From contig NZ_JANJZD010000019.1 of NCBI RefSeq assembly GCF_024623325.1, positions 56,262 to 120,261 of the forward strand: DNA of 64,000 nucleotides, in the 5' to 3' direction. Each line of letters starts with the position of its first letter. Position 1 is the stretch's first letter. Position numbers and translations under genes: made by a program. Shown in pieces: positions 27,341-35,033 of the stretch. The DNA comes from Acetatifactor muris (lineage in GTDB: Bacteria > Bacillota > Clostridia > Lachnospirales > Lachnospiraceae). The notes under the pieces are model-generated. The model saw nothing but the letters and a program-made list of their open reading frames with translations, made no database searches and was not told the origin of the DNA.

Positions 27341-28663
27341 TCACAGCACCTCTATATTCTCCCGCTCTCCAATACCCGCCATCACATTCTTTGTATCGAA
27401 AACAGCTTTCGCATACTTCTGCACCATCTCGTAATCCACATTATGATGAGCCGCCGTCACCATCACAAGGTCAAAAGCCTTCACAATCTCCGGTGTCAGT
27501 TCCTTCAGACTCTTCCCGCTCTGTCCATACATGTTTCTAAACTTCGGCACCCATGGATCATAATACTCCACATCCGCTCCCACCTTCCGCAGCTCTTTCA
27601 TCACTCGGATGGCAGGCGACTCTCTGTAATCATCAATGTCATTTTTATACGAAACTCCCAGCATCAGAATTTTCGCTCCATTGATTGCTTTCCTGTGCCT
27701 GTTCAAGATATGCATGGCCCGCTCCACACAGTATTCCGGCTGACTGTCATTAATCACCATAGAATTCTCAATGAGCGTGGTATGGAAATCATATTCCCTT
27801 GCCTTCCAGGTTAGATAGTAAGGATCCAGTGGAATACAGTGTCCTCCCAGGCCCGGCCCGGGATAGAAAGCCTGAAATCCGTAAGGCTTCGTCTTTGCCG
27901 CGTCGATCACTTCCCAGACGGAGATACCCATCTCGTGGCACAGACGGCCTATCTCATTAATCAACCCTATATTGACATTGCGGTAGGTATTCTCCAGAAT
28001 CTTTTCCATCTCTGCCACCGCAGGAGAAGATACCGTGAATACTTCTCCCTCAAGGACAGCGCGATACATGGCGCTGATCACTTCCGCTCCATCCTCGCTG
28101 CAGGCTCCTACTACTTTAGGCGTATTCTTTGTCTTGTAAATCAGGTTGCCGGGATCTACCCGCTCCGGAGAAAATCCCAAATAAAAATCCCGGCCGCAGG
28201 TGAGACCGGAACCTTGTTCCAAAATGGGCTTTATTAATTCTTCTGTGGTTCCGGGGTAGGTGGTGGATTCCAGGACCACCATAGTTCCCTGTTTTAGATG
28301 CTTTGATACTGCTGTGGCCGACTCTCTGACATAGCTGATGTCCGGCTCCTGATGACTGTCAAGGGGTGTGGGAACGCATATGGCAACAAAATCAACTTCC
28401 TTTATAAAGGAAAAATCATTTGTCGCCGACAGCTTTCCACTTTTCACCAACTCTGCCAGATCAGAATCCACTACATCCCCTATATAATTGTGGCCTTCGT
28501 TCACCAGCCTGACCTTTTCCTTCTGTATGTCAAAGCCAATGGTCTTAAATCCGGCCTTCGCCTTCTCCACCGCCAGCGGCAGGCCCACATAGCCTAACCC
28601 CACTACTCCGGCAACAACCTGTTTTTGTTCAATCTTTTTCAGCAATTCTTCTTTCATACTCAT
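27341..28663 (-). CDS. UDP-N-acetylglucosamine 6-dehydrogenase family (WbpA-like)
   Basis: The protein of about 440 residues has an N-terminal NAD site (GVVGLGYVGLPLAVEKAKAG), the middle segment VAEMEKILENTYRNVNIGLINEI and the catalytic-cysteine loop GPGLGGHCIPLDPYYL. KILMLGVSYKNDIDDYRESPA follows in the C-terminal domain. It is a four-electron nucleotide-sugar dehydrogenase; WbpA makes UDP-GlcNAcA, the first step of the ManNAc(3NAc)A route. Two ATGs (28663 and 28657) are equally plausible; earlier in-frame codons overlap the preceding gene and were dropped. Confidence 0.9.
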   Translation of the reverse strand: MSMKEELLKKIEQKQVVAGVVGLGYVGLPLAVEKAKAGFKTIGFDIQKEKVRLVNEGHNYIGDVVDSDLAELVKSGKLSATNDFSFIKEVDFVAICVPTPLDSHQEPDISYVRESATAVSKHLKQGTMVVLESTTYPGTTEELIKPILEQGSGLTCGRDFYLGFSPERVDPGNLIYKTKNTPKVVGACSEDGAEVISAMYRAVLEGEVFTVSSPAVAEMEKILENTYRNVNIGLINEIGRLCHEMGISVWEVIDAAKTKPYGFQAFYPGPGLGGHCIPLDPYYLTWKAREYDFHTTLIENSMVINDSQPEYCVERAMHILNRHRKAINGAKILMLGVSYKNDIDDYRESPAIRVMKELRKVGADVEYYDPWVPKFRNMYGQSGKSLKELTPEIVKAFDLVMVTAAHHNVDYEMVQKYAKAVFDTKNVMAGIGERENIEVL

Positions 28664-28706
28664 CCTATGCACTTCCGTTTCTCTCAAAATTTTTGTTAAC
28701 ATCCAT

Positions 28707-29933
28707 TCACCTGAAAAGTTCTGCAAACTGCTTTCCCAAAGCATCATAAGTAAAGCAGGCCAATACCGCCTGCTTTCCCCGCTCTCCCATCTTTTTTCGT
28801 TCTGATTCCGGCATGTGGAACAATCTCTCTATATTTGCAGCAATTTCCCCTGCATGTTCCGGCTTTATCACAATCCCACATTTATACTCCTCTATTGGAG
28901 AACCTGATGTATCTACGGCAAAAAGGACAGGCTTTGCCGCCATCATGGAATCATACATTTTGTTTAGGCAGACACCGAAGCGCCTGTACAATGCACAAAG
29001 CAAAGAGCCTATAAAAGAACAGTCAAAATACTGTAGTAATTCCGGTACAGACTTTTTCGGCACCGGTGGAAGGAAAACCACATTTTCTATCTTTTCTTCC
29101 TGTGCCCGTTTTATTAATCGCTCCTTCTCTATGCCCTTTCCTACCAGAACAAATCGAATTTCTTTTTCCTTTATCTGTTTCGCGGCATCCAGCAACACAT
29201 CCAATGCATTGGATAAAGCATGTCCGCCAAAATACCCGACAATAAATTTCCCTTCTGCCCTCAGCTTTTCCAGAATTTCTCTATGTTCCCCTGGCAAAGG
29301 CTCCGGATTTTCCCAATCCTCCCTGACAATTCCATTTGGTATTGCAACAAACTTTTCCGGCCGCATCCCATGCTTTATCATGTAGTCCTTTGCCAACGGA
29401 GGTAAGGATACCACCCGGTCCGAATGCCTGTAAGCGGAATTCTCCGCCACCTGCATCAACGCCACAAAAGGGTGATACCTGCCCATGCCTCCCAGCTCCG
29501 TTAAAGTGGCAGGCCACATATCATGCACCTCATGAATCATCCTGGCTTTACCTTTCCTCGCAATCTTCTGTCCCGCATAGGTATCCAGCGGGTAGGTGGA
29601 AGAGGTAATTACCACATCCGGTTTCCACGTCCCGGCAATCCTCCCTGCATTTCTCCACAGCTTTCCCACGAACCGAAACATTGTTAGCGCCCGTTTTGCA
29701 CCATTACCCTCATACTGCCCTGCTTTCAGCCAATGATACCTGATTCCGTCGATTTCTTCCGTCTGAAAATCCTGGGAAACCTTTGGATTTCTGATCCTCA
29801 GGTGGGAATAATCCGCCGCTATAATGTCCACGCGGTGTCCAAGTTTAATCCATTCCCTTGCAAAGTAATAGGGCCTGAATTCCATCCCCATCTCAGGCGA
29901 GCCGGCATAATGATTGATCAGCAATATATTCAT
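28707..29933 (-). CDS. Glycosyltransferase family 4 (GT-B, WbuB-like)
   Basis: The 408-residue protein begins LLINHYAGSPEMGMEFRPYYFAREW, as in WbuB-type amino-sugar transferases. It continues with PDVVITSSTYPLDTYAGQKIARKGKARMIHEVHDMWP and a donor domain with VGYFGGHALSNALDVLLDAAK, FVLVGKGIEKERL and KMYDSMMAAKPVLFAVD. It may add the second sugar after the initiating phosphoglycosyl transferase, whose gene lies 4 bases upstream. Donor specificity is not predictable. Confidence 0.86.
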   Translation of the reverse strand: MNILLINHYAGSPEMGMEFRPYYFAREWIKLGHRVDIIAADYSHLRIRNPKVSQDFQTEEIDGIRYHWLKAGQYEGNGAKRALTMFRFVGKLWRNAGRIAGTWKPDVVITSSTYPLDTYAGQKIARKGKARMIHEVHDMWPATLTELGGMGRYHPFVALMQVAENSAYRHSDRVVSLPPLAKDYMIKHGMRPEKFVAIPNGIVREDWENPEPLPGEHREILEKLRAEGKFIVGYFGGHALSNALDVLLDAAKQIKEKEIRFVLVGKGIEKERLIKRAQEEKIENVVFLPPVPKKSVPELLQYFDCSFIGSLLCALYRRFGVCLNKMYDSMMAAKPVLFAVDTSGSPIEEYKCGIVIKPEHAGEIAANIERLFHMPESERKKMGERGKQAVLACFTYDALGKQFAELFR

Positions 29934-29937
29934 TTCT

Positions 29938-30630
29938 CTAATCCCTCCGCATGACAGCTGCCACTGTCCGTCCCAGGACCTTCACTTCATTCCACAGACT
30001 GAACCGTTCCAGCGCCCACAGATTCCACTTCATTTTTCCCGGAAGTACCTTTTCCACGTATACCTGATCCACGTCCTCCGCCCCATCCAGCAACTGTGCT
30101 TCATCCTTATATCGGACACTGGCTTCCGAAGTAATTCCCGCTGGCAATAATAAGGTGGCTCTCATTCTTCTTGTATAACGTTCCACATATTTCGGTACCT
30201 CCGGTCTTGTCCCAACAAATGACATGGAACCATTTAACACATCAATCAATTGCGGAAGCTCGTCCAGCCGATATTTTCTTAGAACAGTTCCAACCCTGGT
30301 AACCCGTGTATCTCCCATGACAGTAACCTGCGTACCGAATCTGTCCGCCTCCATAATCATGGTTCGAAATTTATGAATTCGAAATTTCTTCCCATATGCA
30401 GTGATACGTTCCTGTCGATAAAATACTGTTCCCGGTGAATCCATTCTGATTATCAGGGCTATACCCGCCATGGGGACAGCTAATATAATCAGCAAAATAC
30501 CCGCCATAAAAAAATCAAAAATCCGCTTCACCGCAAGTTCTCCGCGACGTTCATACAGTATGTCATAATATGGCCTGACTTCCTCCAGCCGCAGGAACAC
30601 CGGAAGATTTTCCCACTCTCTAAGTATCAT
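29938..30630 (-). CDS. Initiating sugar phosphate transferase (PF02397, undecaprenyl-phosphate acceptor)
   Basis: The 230-residue protein has one N-terminal hydrophobic segment (VKRIFDFFMAGILLIILAVPMAGIALIIRMDSPG). The phosphoglycosyl transferase motifs follow: VFYRQERITAYGKKFRIHKFRTM, LRKYRLDELPQLIDVLNGSMSFVGTRPE. The short PglC-like form with a monotopic membrane helix transfers a sugar 1-phosphate from a UDP-sugar to undecaprenyl phosphate and so starts the repeat unit. It directly abuts the upstream aminotransferase gene (stop at 30631). Confidence 0.9.
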   Translation of the reverse strand: MILREWENLPVFLRLEEVRPYYDILYERRGELAVKRIFDFFMAGILLIILAVPMAGIALIIRMDSPGTVFYRQERITAYGKKFRIHKFRTMIMEADRFGTQVTVMGDTRVTRVGTVLRKYRLDELPQLIDVLNGSMSFVGTRPEVPKYVERYTRRMRATLLLPAGITSEASVRYKDEAQLLDGAEDVDQVYVEKVLPGKMKWNLWALERFSLWNEVKVLGRTVAAVMRRD

Positions 30631-31929
30631 CTACAAATATTCCTTCAAAACCCGGCAATAACTCTCCACCGCATATTCCGCCTCCTCATCCGTAAGCCTC
30701 GTATGCAGCGGAAGGGTTATCTCATTCTCATAGAATCTCACAGCATTCGGATACCTCTCCGACGCATACCCCAGCGCTCTATATCCGCTCATCAGGGGTA
30801 GGGGCTTATAATGGACATTACATACAATCCCTGCCTCCCCCATCTTCCGGATAATCTCATTGCGATGTTCCCTGGTAATGCCCGGAACTCTCGTGATATA
30901 CAGATGCCCGGAGGATAGATGATCCTTCGTATAATGTGCCAGTGTCTGTATGCCTAATGGCAGAAGCGCTTGATCATACCTCTCAATCAGCTCCCGCCTT
31001 CTGGCCAGCATTCCCGGATACCGCTCCAGCTGCTTCAAACCTATGGCTGCCATGATATCCGTCATATTGCATTTATAAAGAGGCGCTATTATGTCATACT
31101 CCCATGCTCCCAGCTGGGTTTTGGCCAATGCATCTTTATTCTGTCCATGCAGGCTGTACAGCTGAAACCATCTGTAGATTTCTTCGTCATCCACGCCATC
31201 TATCGTTTTCCACGTGGACGCTCCGCCTTCTGCCGTAGTAAAATTTTTCACCGCATGAAAGCTGAAAGAAGAAAAATCCGCAAGGCTGCCTGCCGCAATC
31301 CACTCATTGTCCACCTTTTTCCTGGCGCCCATGGCATGGGCGCAGTCCGCAATTACCATGACCCGGCCCAATGTACTCTGAATCCGCTTACCCAGGTCTG
31401 TGGAAGCAGTTGCGGAAAATTTATCTCTCTGCCTTTCGACAGCTCTGTATATTCTGTCATAATCACAGATGACACCGCCCAGATCTACCGGCACAATGGC
31501 TTTGGTTCTGGGGGTTATGGCTTCTTCCATGGCGTCATAGTCCATCTCCGGAGAATCCGGCTGACTGTCCACAAATACGACTTTTGCCCCCACATGCAGT
31601 GCGGCGGCGGCCGTGGCCGTATAAGTATAAGCCGGGACAATGACTTCATCCCCCTGACCAATCCCGGCAATTCGGAAATTCAGCTCCTCCGCGGCTGTGG
31701 CAGAATTCAGGCACACAGCCCTGTTCGTTCCGAAATATCCGGCCAGCTGCCTTTCCAGTTCCTTTGTCCTGGGTCCTGTGGTAATCCAGCCGGAGCGGAG
31801 TGTTTCCGCCACTTCCTCTATCTCCGTCTCACTTATATCCGGCGGACTGAAGTCAACATGCCATTTCACCGCATCCCTGTCTGCCAATACCGTTTCTCTC
31901 TTTTCCCCTGTATAAAATAATCTTTCCAT
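30631..31929 (-). CDS. DegT/DnrJ/EryC1 family aminotransferase
   Basis: The 432-residue protein has the DegT markers: FSPPDISETEIEEVAETLRSGWITTGPRTKELE, NSATAAEEL, VPAYTYTATAAA, ADCAHAMGA (PLP-contacting Asp) and SFHAVKNFTTAEGG with the Schiff-base Lys. It is a different subtype from the WbpE-like gene at 14242 and carries an extra segment of about 20 residues near 175. Its place beside the initiating transferase suggests it makes the amino sugar that starts the unit, but no 4,6-dehydratase partner is in the window. The start MERLFYTGEK has a weak ribosome binding site. It is the first gene after the leader terminator. Confidence 0.82.
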   Translation of the reverse strand: MERLFYTGEKRETVLADRDAVKWHVDFSPPDISETEIEEVAETLRSGWITTGPRTKELERQLAGYFGTNRAVCLNSATAAEELNFRIAGIGQGDEVIVPAYTYTATAAAALHVGAKVVFVDSQPDSPEMDYDAMEEAITPRTKAIVPVDLGGVICDYDRIYRAVERQRDKFSATASTDLGKRIQSTLGRVMVIADCAHAMGARKKVDNEWIAAGSLADFSSFSFHAVKNFTTAEGGASTWKTIDGVDDEEIYRWFQLYSLHGQNKDALAKTQLGAWEYDIIAPLYKCNMTDIMAAIGLKQLERYPGMLARRRELIERYDQALLPLGIQTLAHYTKDHLSSGHLYITRVPGITREHRNEIIRKMGEAGIVCNVHYKPLPLMSGYRALGYASERYPNAVRFYENEITLPLHTRLTDEEAEYAVESYCRVLKEYL

Positions 31930-31968
31930 CTGATATTCGCTTTCCCACTTTCGTGTATGGGTATCTTT

Positions 31969-31993
31969 AATAGAATCAAAAACAGATTCTATT
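31969..31993. promoter_or_regulatory. Second hairpin in the operon leader
   Basis: AATAGAATC (31969-31977) and GATTCTATT (31985-31993) are perfect 9-bp arms around AAAAACA. The hairpin lies between the leader terminator at 32019-32043 and the first structural gene, 40 bases before its start codon. It could affect elongation or access to that start. Confidence 0.45.
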
Positions 31994-32018
31994 ATGTAAA
32001 TTCTATTTCCATGAATTA

Positions 32019-32043
32019 AAAAAAGTGCCTTCGGCACTTTTTT
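32019..32043 (-). terminator. Strong intrinsic terminator inside the polysaccharide operon leader
   Basis: On the minus strand AAAAAAGTGCC pairs with GGCACTTTTTT around a 3-base loop, a perfect 11-bp stem ending in T-rich sequence. It lies between the LoaP-like gene (stop 32294) and the first sugar gene (start 31929). Transcription of the roughly 18-kb structural part should need read-through, which fits processive antitermination by the LoaP-like protein encoded just upstream. Confidence 0.8.
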
Positions 32044-32293
32044 GATCTCATCTCCAACTGATGTGGCTTTTTATATATAGTAAAAGCTTTCCTTTGACGC
32101 CATTCTATTTTTATCTGCAACTGACAACGGTCCTTTCTGTAATTAAAAAGGCAAGGCTTCGCCACCCCGACGCATGTCCCATGCCCCGGCCTGTGTCAAA
32201 ACCAGTCTGTCCATTACCCTCCTGCACAGCGCATGACGCGTCAGATGCATTCGGCAATTTCCTGTCTTTTATACCCTCAAAATCCATCTGTTT

Positions 32294-32833
32294 TTAATCT
32301 GCCGCCCGGATCTCCCGGATCTCCTCCGTCCCCTGCCTGGACACCACGCCCAGTCCCAATGTCACTTCCACAGTCCGCCCCAGCAATGGTATCTCCATCA
32401 CCACCAGCCTCTTGTGACGAAGTATCTTTTTCACTTTTCCATTGAAATCCTTCAGAGCTCCCTCCGTGACAATCAGGGTGTCCCCTTCGATATACCCTTC
32501 CGAATATCTGGCAATATGACCGTCCCCGCACAGCCGCCGGAGTCTCTCCTCTTCCTCCGGGTGAATAGGCGACATTTTCTCGCCGCTTTTCAACACCCTG
32601 GTCATGGCGGGAATCTCTTTCAGGCGCATATGAAAATCTTCAATTCGATCCGTCTCAACAAAAAGGTAGCCCGGAAAGAGTCTGGACATCACCAGTGTCC
32701 GCTCTCCACGGACTTTGGTCATTCGCTCTGCAAAGGGGACGAAGATGTCCTCCCCTTCCTCCAGTATCCTCTCGCGGCATTTTTCACAGATATCCGTCTC
32801 CATACCTGTATAGACCTGCATTACATACCACAT
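32294..32833 (-). CDS. LoaP/UpxY-type NusG-like transcription antiterminator
   Basis: The 179-residue protein has an N-terminal NGN domain (MWYVMQVYTGMETDICEKCRERI, LFPGYLFVETDRIEDFHMRL) and a C-terminal KOW domain (GDTLIVTEGALKDFNGKVKKI). These are features of the specialised NusG paralogues LoaP and UpxY, which ride on RNA polymerase through long biosynthetic operons. MWYVMQVY was chosen as start because AGAGGTGA lies upstream and family proteins begin this way. Its gene is 10 bases after the recombinase-like gene and is followed by a 364-base leader with the terminator at 32019-32043. Confidence 0.88.
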   Translation of the reverse strand: MWYVMQVYTGMETDICEKCRERILEEGEDIFVPFAERMTKVRGERTLVMSRLFPGYLFVETDRIEDFHMRLKEIPAMTRVLKSGEKMSPIHPEEEERLRRLCGDGHIARYSEGYIEGDTLIVTEGALKDFNGKVKKILRHKRLVVMEIPLLGRTVEVTLGLGVVSRQGTEEIREIRAAD

Positions 32834-32843
32834 CTGCCGCCTG

Positions 32844-33518
32844 TCACCTCTTTTCGGACCCATGCGTTCCTGCCTTCACCCACTTCCGGAAGGTTCCCGC
32901 ATCCACCCCCAGGATATCGGCTGCGCTTCTGGCAGAAAGCTCTCCTCTGTCCCATCGCAGCCGGATACTCTCGAATTCCCGGGGAATCTCCTTCGGTTTT
33001 CTCCCCAGCGGGATTCCCTTCTGTCTCGCCCTGGCTATCCCTTCCGCCTGCCTGCGTCTTTTATACTGCCTCGACTGGTCAAAATGCTGCATCACGCCCA
33101 GTGTAATCCTGGCCACCACTTTCCCCAGTTCCTCTTCCTCTATTCCTGTATTTGATAATGGCAGCTCCAGCACAATGATGCCTGCCTTCTTCCCAATTGT
33201 AATATACCGCCACCGGTCCATCAGCTCATAACAGTCCCTTCCCAGCACGTCAAGGCCTGTTATAACCAGGGTATCGTTTTCTCTCAGCACCTTCAGCAGA
33301 GTCTGGTAAGCCGACCCTGAAGCCCTGTCCTGCGTACCATGCTCCCTCTCAGTCTCCGGTATATTCTTCCCCTGCCTCTTCACAGAGTTGCCATCCCCCT
33401 GCTCCTCCAGGAATACATTTTTCGGTTCTACCCCGAAATCCCAGAGTGCCATCAGCTGTCTCTCTGTGTCCCGACTGTCTGCGGACGCTCTCACATATCC
33501 ATAGAAATTCCCCTTCAC
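32844..33518 (-). CDS. Serine recombinase-like protein with altered active site
   Basis: The 224-residue protein has a resolvase/invertase N-terminal fold (FYGYVRASADSRDTERQLMAL, NDTLVITGLDVLGRD, RRRQAEGIARARQKGIPLGRKP) and a C-terminal helix-turn-helix (about 181-217). The nucleophile Ser 12, Arg 10 and Arg 94 remain. The Asp-Arg pair that precedes Leu-Gly-Arg in active enzymes reads Asp 90-Val 91, and the Glu-Arg pair of the E helix reads Asp 147-Gln 148. An insertion of about 20 residues occupies the loop near 45-70. It uses a GTG start with AGGAGG upstream and sits between two NusG-like genes, which suggests a regulatory DNA-binding role. That role is inference. Confidence 0.8.
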   Translation of the reverse strand: MKGNFYGYVRASADSRDTERQLMALWDFGVEPKNVFLEEQGDGNSVKRQGKNIPETEREHGTQDRASGSAYQTLLKVLRENDTLVITGLDVLGRDCYELMDRWRYITIGKKAGIIVLELPLSNTGIEEEELGKVVARITLGVMQHFDQSRQYKRRRQAEGIARARQKGIPLGRKPKEIPREFESIRLRWDRGELSARSAADILGVDAGTFRKWVKAGTHGSEKR

Positions 33519-33524
33519 GGATAT

Positions 33525-34037
33525 TCACACCTCCTGACCTGCAATCTCAATCCCCAGATACAGTACCTGCCGCTCTCCCATGAACTCGGCCTCCACTTCC
33601 GCAATCCTTCTGTGAAGGTCCATTTTTCTTACCAGATGGCTCACCTTCCTGAGGGGGCCGGAGACACAGCAGATCCTGCCATTCTCTTCCACTCTGACTT
33701 CTGACAATCCGATTTCTCCTGCTTCGTCCATAAGAAGTTCCAAGAATTCTGATTCCTCTGTTTTCACGGTAGTAACAAAAGTATCTGCGTCAAAAAGAAG
33801 CTCAGGTCCGGACGTTCTCTTTAATTCCCGCCCCACCTCTTCCGGCCGGTCCGTATCTATGAACACATATCCCGGCAGCAGCGCTTCCCGCACTGTCCGC
33901 CACTGTCCGCCGTATTTCTTTCTGCGGCTTCGGGTCAGATGAAAGCACCTTGCGTTTACATCTTCTAACAGCAGGCCGGATACAAAGGCTTCTGTCTTTG
34001 CCTCATGTCCATCCTTCACATGCACCGCGCACCACAT
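33525..34037 (-). CDS. Second LoaP-like NusG paralogue
   Basis: The 170-residue protein has an NGN-like domain (MWCAVHVKDGHEAKTEAFV, WRTVREALLPGYVFIDTDRPEEVGREL) and a divergent KOW (ENGRICCVSGPLRKVSHLVRKMDLHRRIAEVE). It differs clearly from the LoaP-like protein at 32294, so this is not a recent duplicate. It is the first gene of the operon; its stop codon is 6 bases from the recombinase-like start, with overlapping signals. It may set up antitermination across the regulatory head itself. The start was set at MWCAVHVK by comparison with the family. Confidence 0.82.
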   Translation of the reverse strand: MWCAVHVKDGHEAKTEAFVSGLLLEDVNARCFHLTRSRRKKYGGQWRTVREALLPGYVFIDTDRPEEVGRELKRTSGPELLFDADTFVTTVKTEESEFLELLMDEAGEIGLSEVRVEENGRICCVSGPLRKVSHLVRKMDLHRRIAEVEAEFMGERQVLYLGIEIAGQEV

Positions 34038-34313
34038 GGCAGCCACCTCCATTTTTCCTTTCCCGCCGCTTTAGCCAGATCCCCGCACCGGAATATCTTT
34101 TCCTCTGCTTTTTCTGCATTTTTCAGCTTCTCTTCTGCATTTTTTCCGAATATTCCCTCTCTCCTTCGCATTCCCGTCGACTCCGGCCATCCTTTCAAAC
34201 CCATAAAAAGTCCGATAACCAGTAGTTTACCGTTATGTTGATCCTTCCCGGAGACTCCAGCCGTCTCGAAAGCCTGTAAAATCAAGGGTTTCTAAACACA
34301 GGTGTAAAAAATT

Positions 34314-34338
34314 GTATACTTTTCTGCACAGCTTTTTC
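34314..34338. repeat. Direct repeat A of the operon promoter region, copy 1
   Basis: GTATACTTTTCTGCACAGCT followed by a T-run is repeated with few changes at 34482-34506 (GTATACCTTTTTGCACAGCT). The two copies lie 168 bases apart on either side of the predicted promoter at 34435-34463, which suggests binding sites for one regulator. Confidence 0.5.
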
Positions 34339-34394
34339 TTTTTTGAATATCGTTAATAAATAATCTCAAAAGAAAAATAACACTTTCTTTTTTG

Positions 34395-34423
34395 TGCAAA
34401 AGCGACAAAAATAAGCTTTTGCA
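34395..34423. promoter_or_regulatory. 9-bp dyad at the predicted transcription start of the polysaccharide operon
   Basis: TGCAAAAGC (34395-34403) and GCTTTTGCA (34415-34423) are perfect inverted arms 11 bases apart. They begin about 5 bases downstream of the predicted start point. The dyad could be an operator or the 5' hairpin of the long leader RNA. Confidence 0.5.
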
Positions 34424-34434
34424 AGCTAGGCTTT

Positions 34435-34463
34435 ACTATAACATACATCATATCCATTTGCAA
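34435..34463 (-). promoter_or_regulatory. Candidate promoter of the polysaccharide operon
   Basis: On the minus strand TTGCAA (34458-34463) and TATAGT (34435-34440) are 17 bases apart. The predicted leader to the first NusG-like gene is about 390 bases. No other element as good was found in the 640-base gene-free interval 34038-34700. Confidence 0.5.
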
Positions 34464-34481
34464 GAGCCTTTATGAAAAAAA

Positions 34482-34506
34482 GTATACCTTTTTGCACAGC
34501 TTTTTT
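34482..34506. repeat. Direct repeat A of the operon promoter region, copy 2
   Basis: This is the partner of 34314-34338 and lies about 20 bases upstream of the -35 element of the predicted operon promoter. Confidence 0.5.
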
Positions 34507-34700
34507 TAAATGATATTCAACAGGAGCCAAAAGAGATTTACTGTAAATGACTGATTTGAATAAAAGAGAGTGCACAGAAATACAAGAATCTGCCGAAAAA
34601 TTTAGAAGATATGCTTCTGATACATTGCTTGCCTCAGCCTCCACGTCATGTTAAAATGATGCCATAATAAACATTCCAAAAACCGAAGGAGCTTCACACT

Positions 34701-34958
34701 ATGGGCACATAGTTGAATCCAGATAATACAGCATTCCGCAAAGCGCTGAATTCAGAAATTTATATAGACAAAACAGATCTGATCTCCATCACCAACAGCC
34801 GGATAAATACAACCGACTGTTACCTTTGTGTCAGCAGACCACGCCGCTTTGGCAAGTCCATGGCAGCGGATATGCTTGTGGCCTATTACAGCAGAGGATG
34901 CGATTCCCGCGGCTTATTCATTCCGTGTCGTAAACTTTCCTGTGAAATTTGTTCCTAA
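34701..34958 (+). pseudogene. Truncated AAA-ATPase/PD-(D/E)XK family pseudogene
   Basis: The frame reads ATG GGC ACA TAG and then continues as LNPDNTAFRKALNSEIYIDKTDLI...CYLCVSRPRRFGKSMAADMLVAYYSRGCDS. This parallels the start of the gene at 9028 (MGIYVNPVNRAFIM..., VSRPRRFGKSMAANMLAAYYSRGCDS). Codon 4 is therefore a nonsense codon, and similarity ends after about 75 codons with the remaining 450 lost. The upstream DNA (TGCCTC...CATGTTAAAAT near 34630-34657) also resembles the DNA before 9028 (8866-8893). Confidence 0.8.
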
Positions 34959-35033
34959 AAAAATACTTGCCCACATTCCCGGTCCAAAAGTATAATGGTT
35001 GAGAAATCAGTAACGCTTACAGAAAGGGCATGA

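Noticed and set aside
32844..33518. Evidence for a prophage or transposon around the recombinase-like gene
   Set aside because: No integrase, phage, transposase or terminal repeats were found; the gene is tightly packed in an operon between two NusG-like genes and its active site is altered.
34016..34285. 89-codon minus-strand frame overlapping the start of the first NusG-like gene
   Set aside because: It has Lys/Glu-rich composition without a ribosome binding site and overlaps a well-supported gene out of frame.
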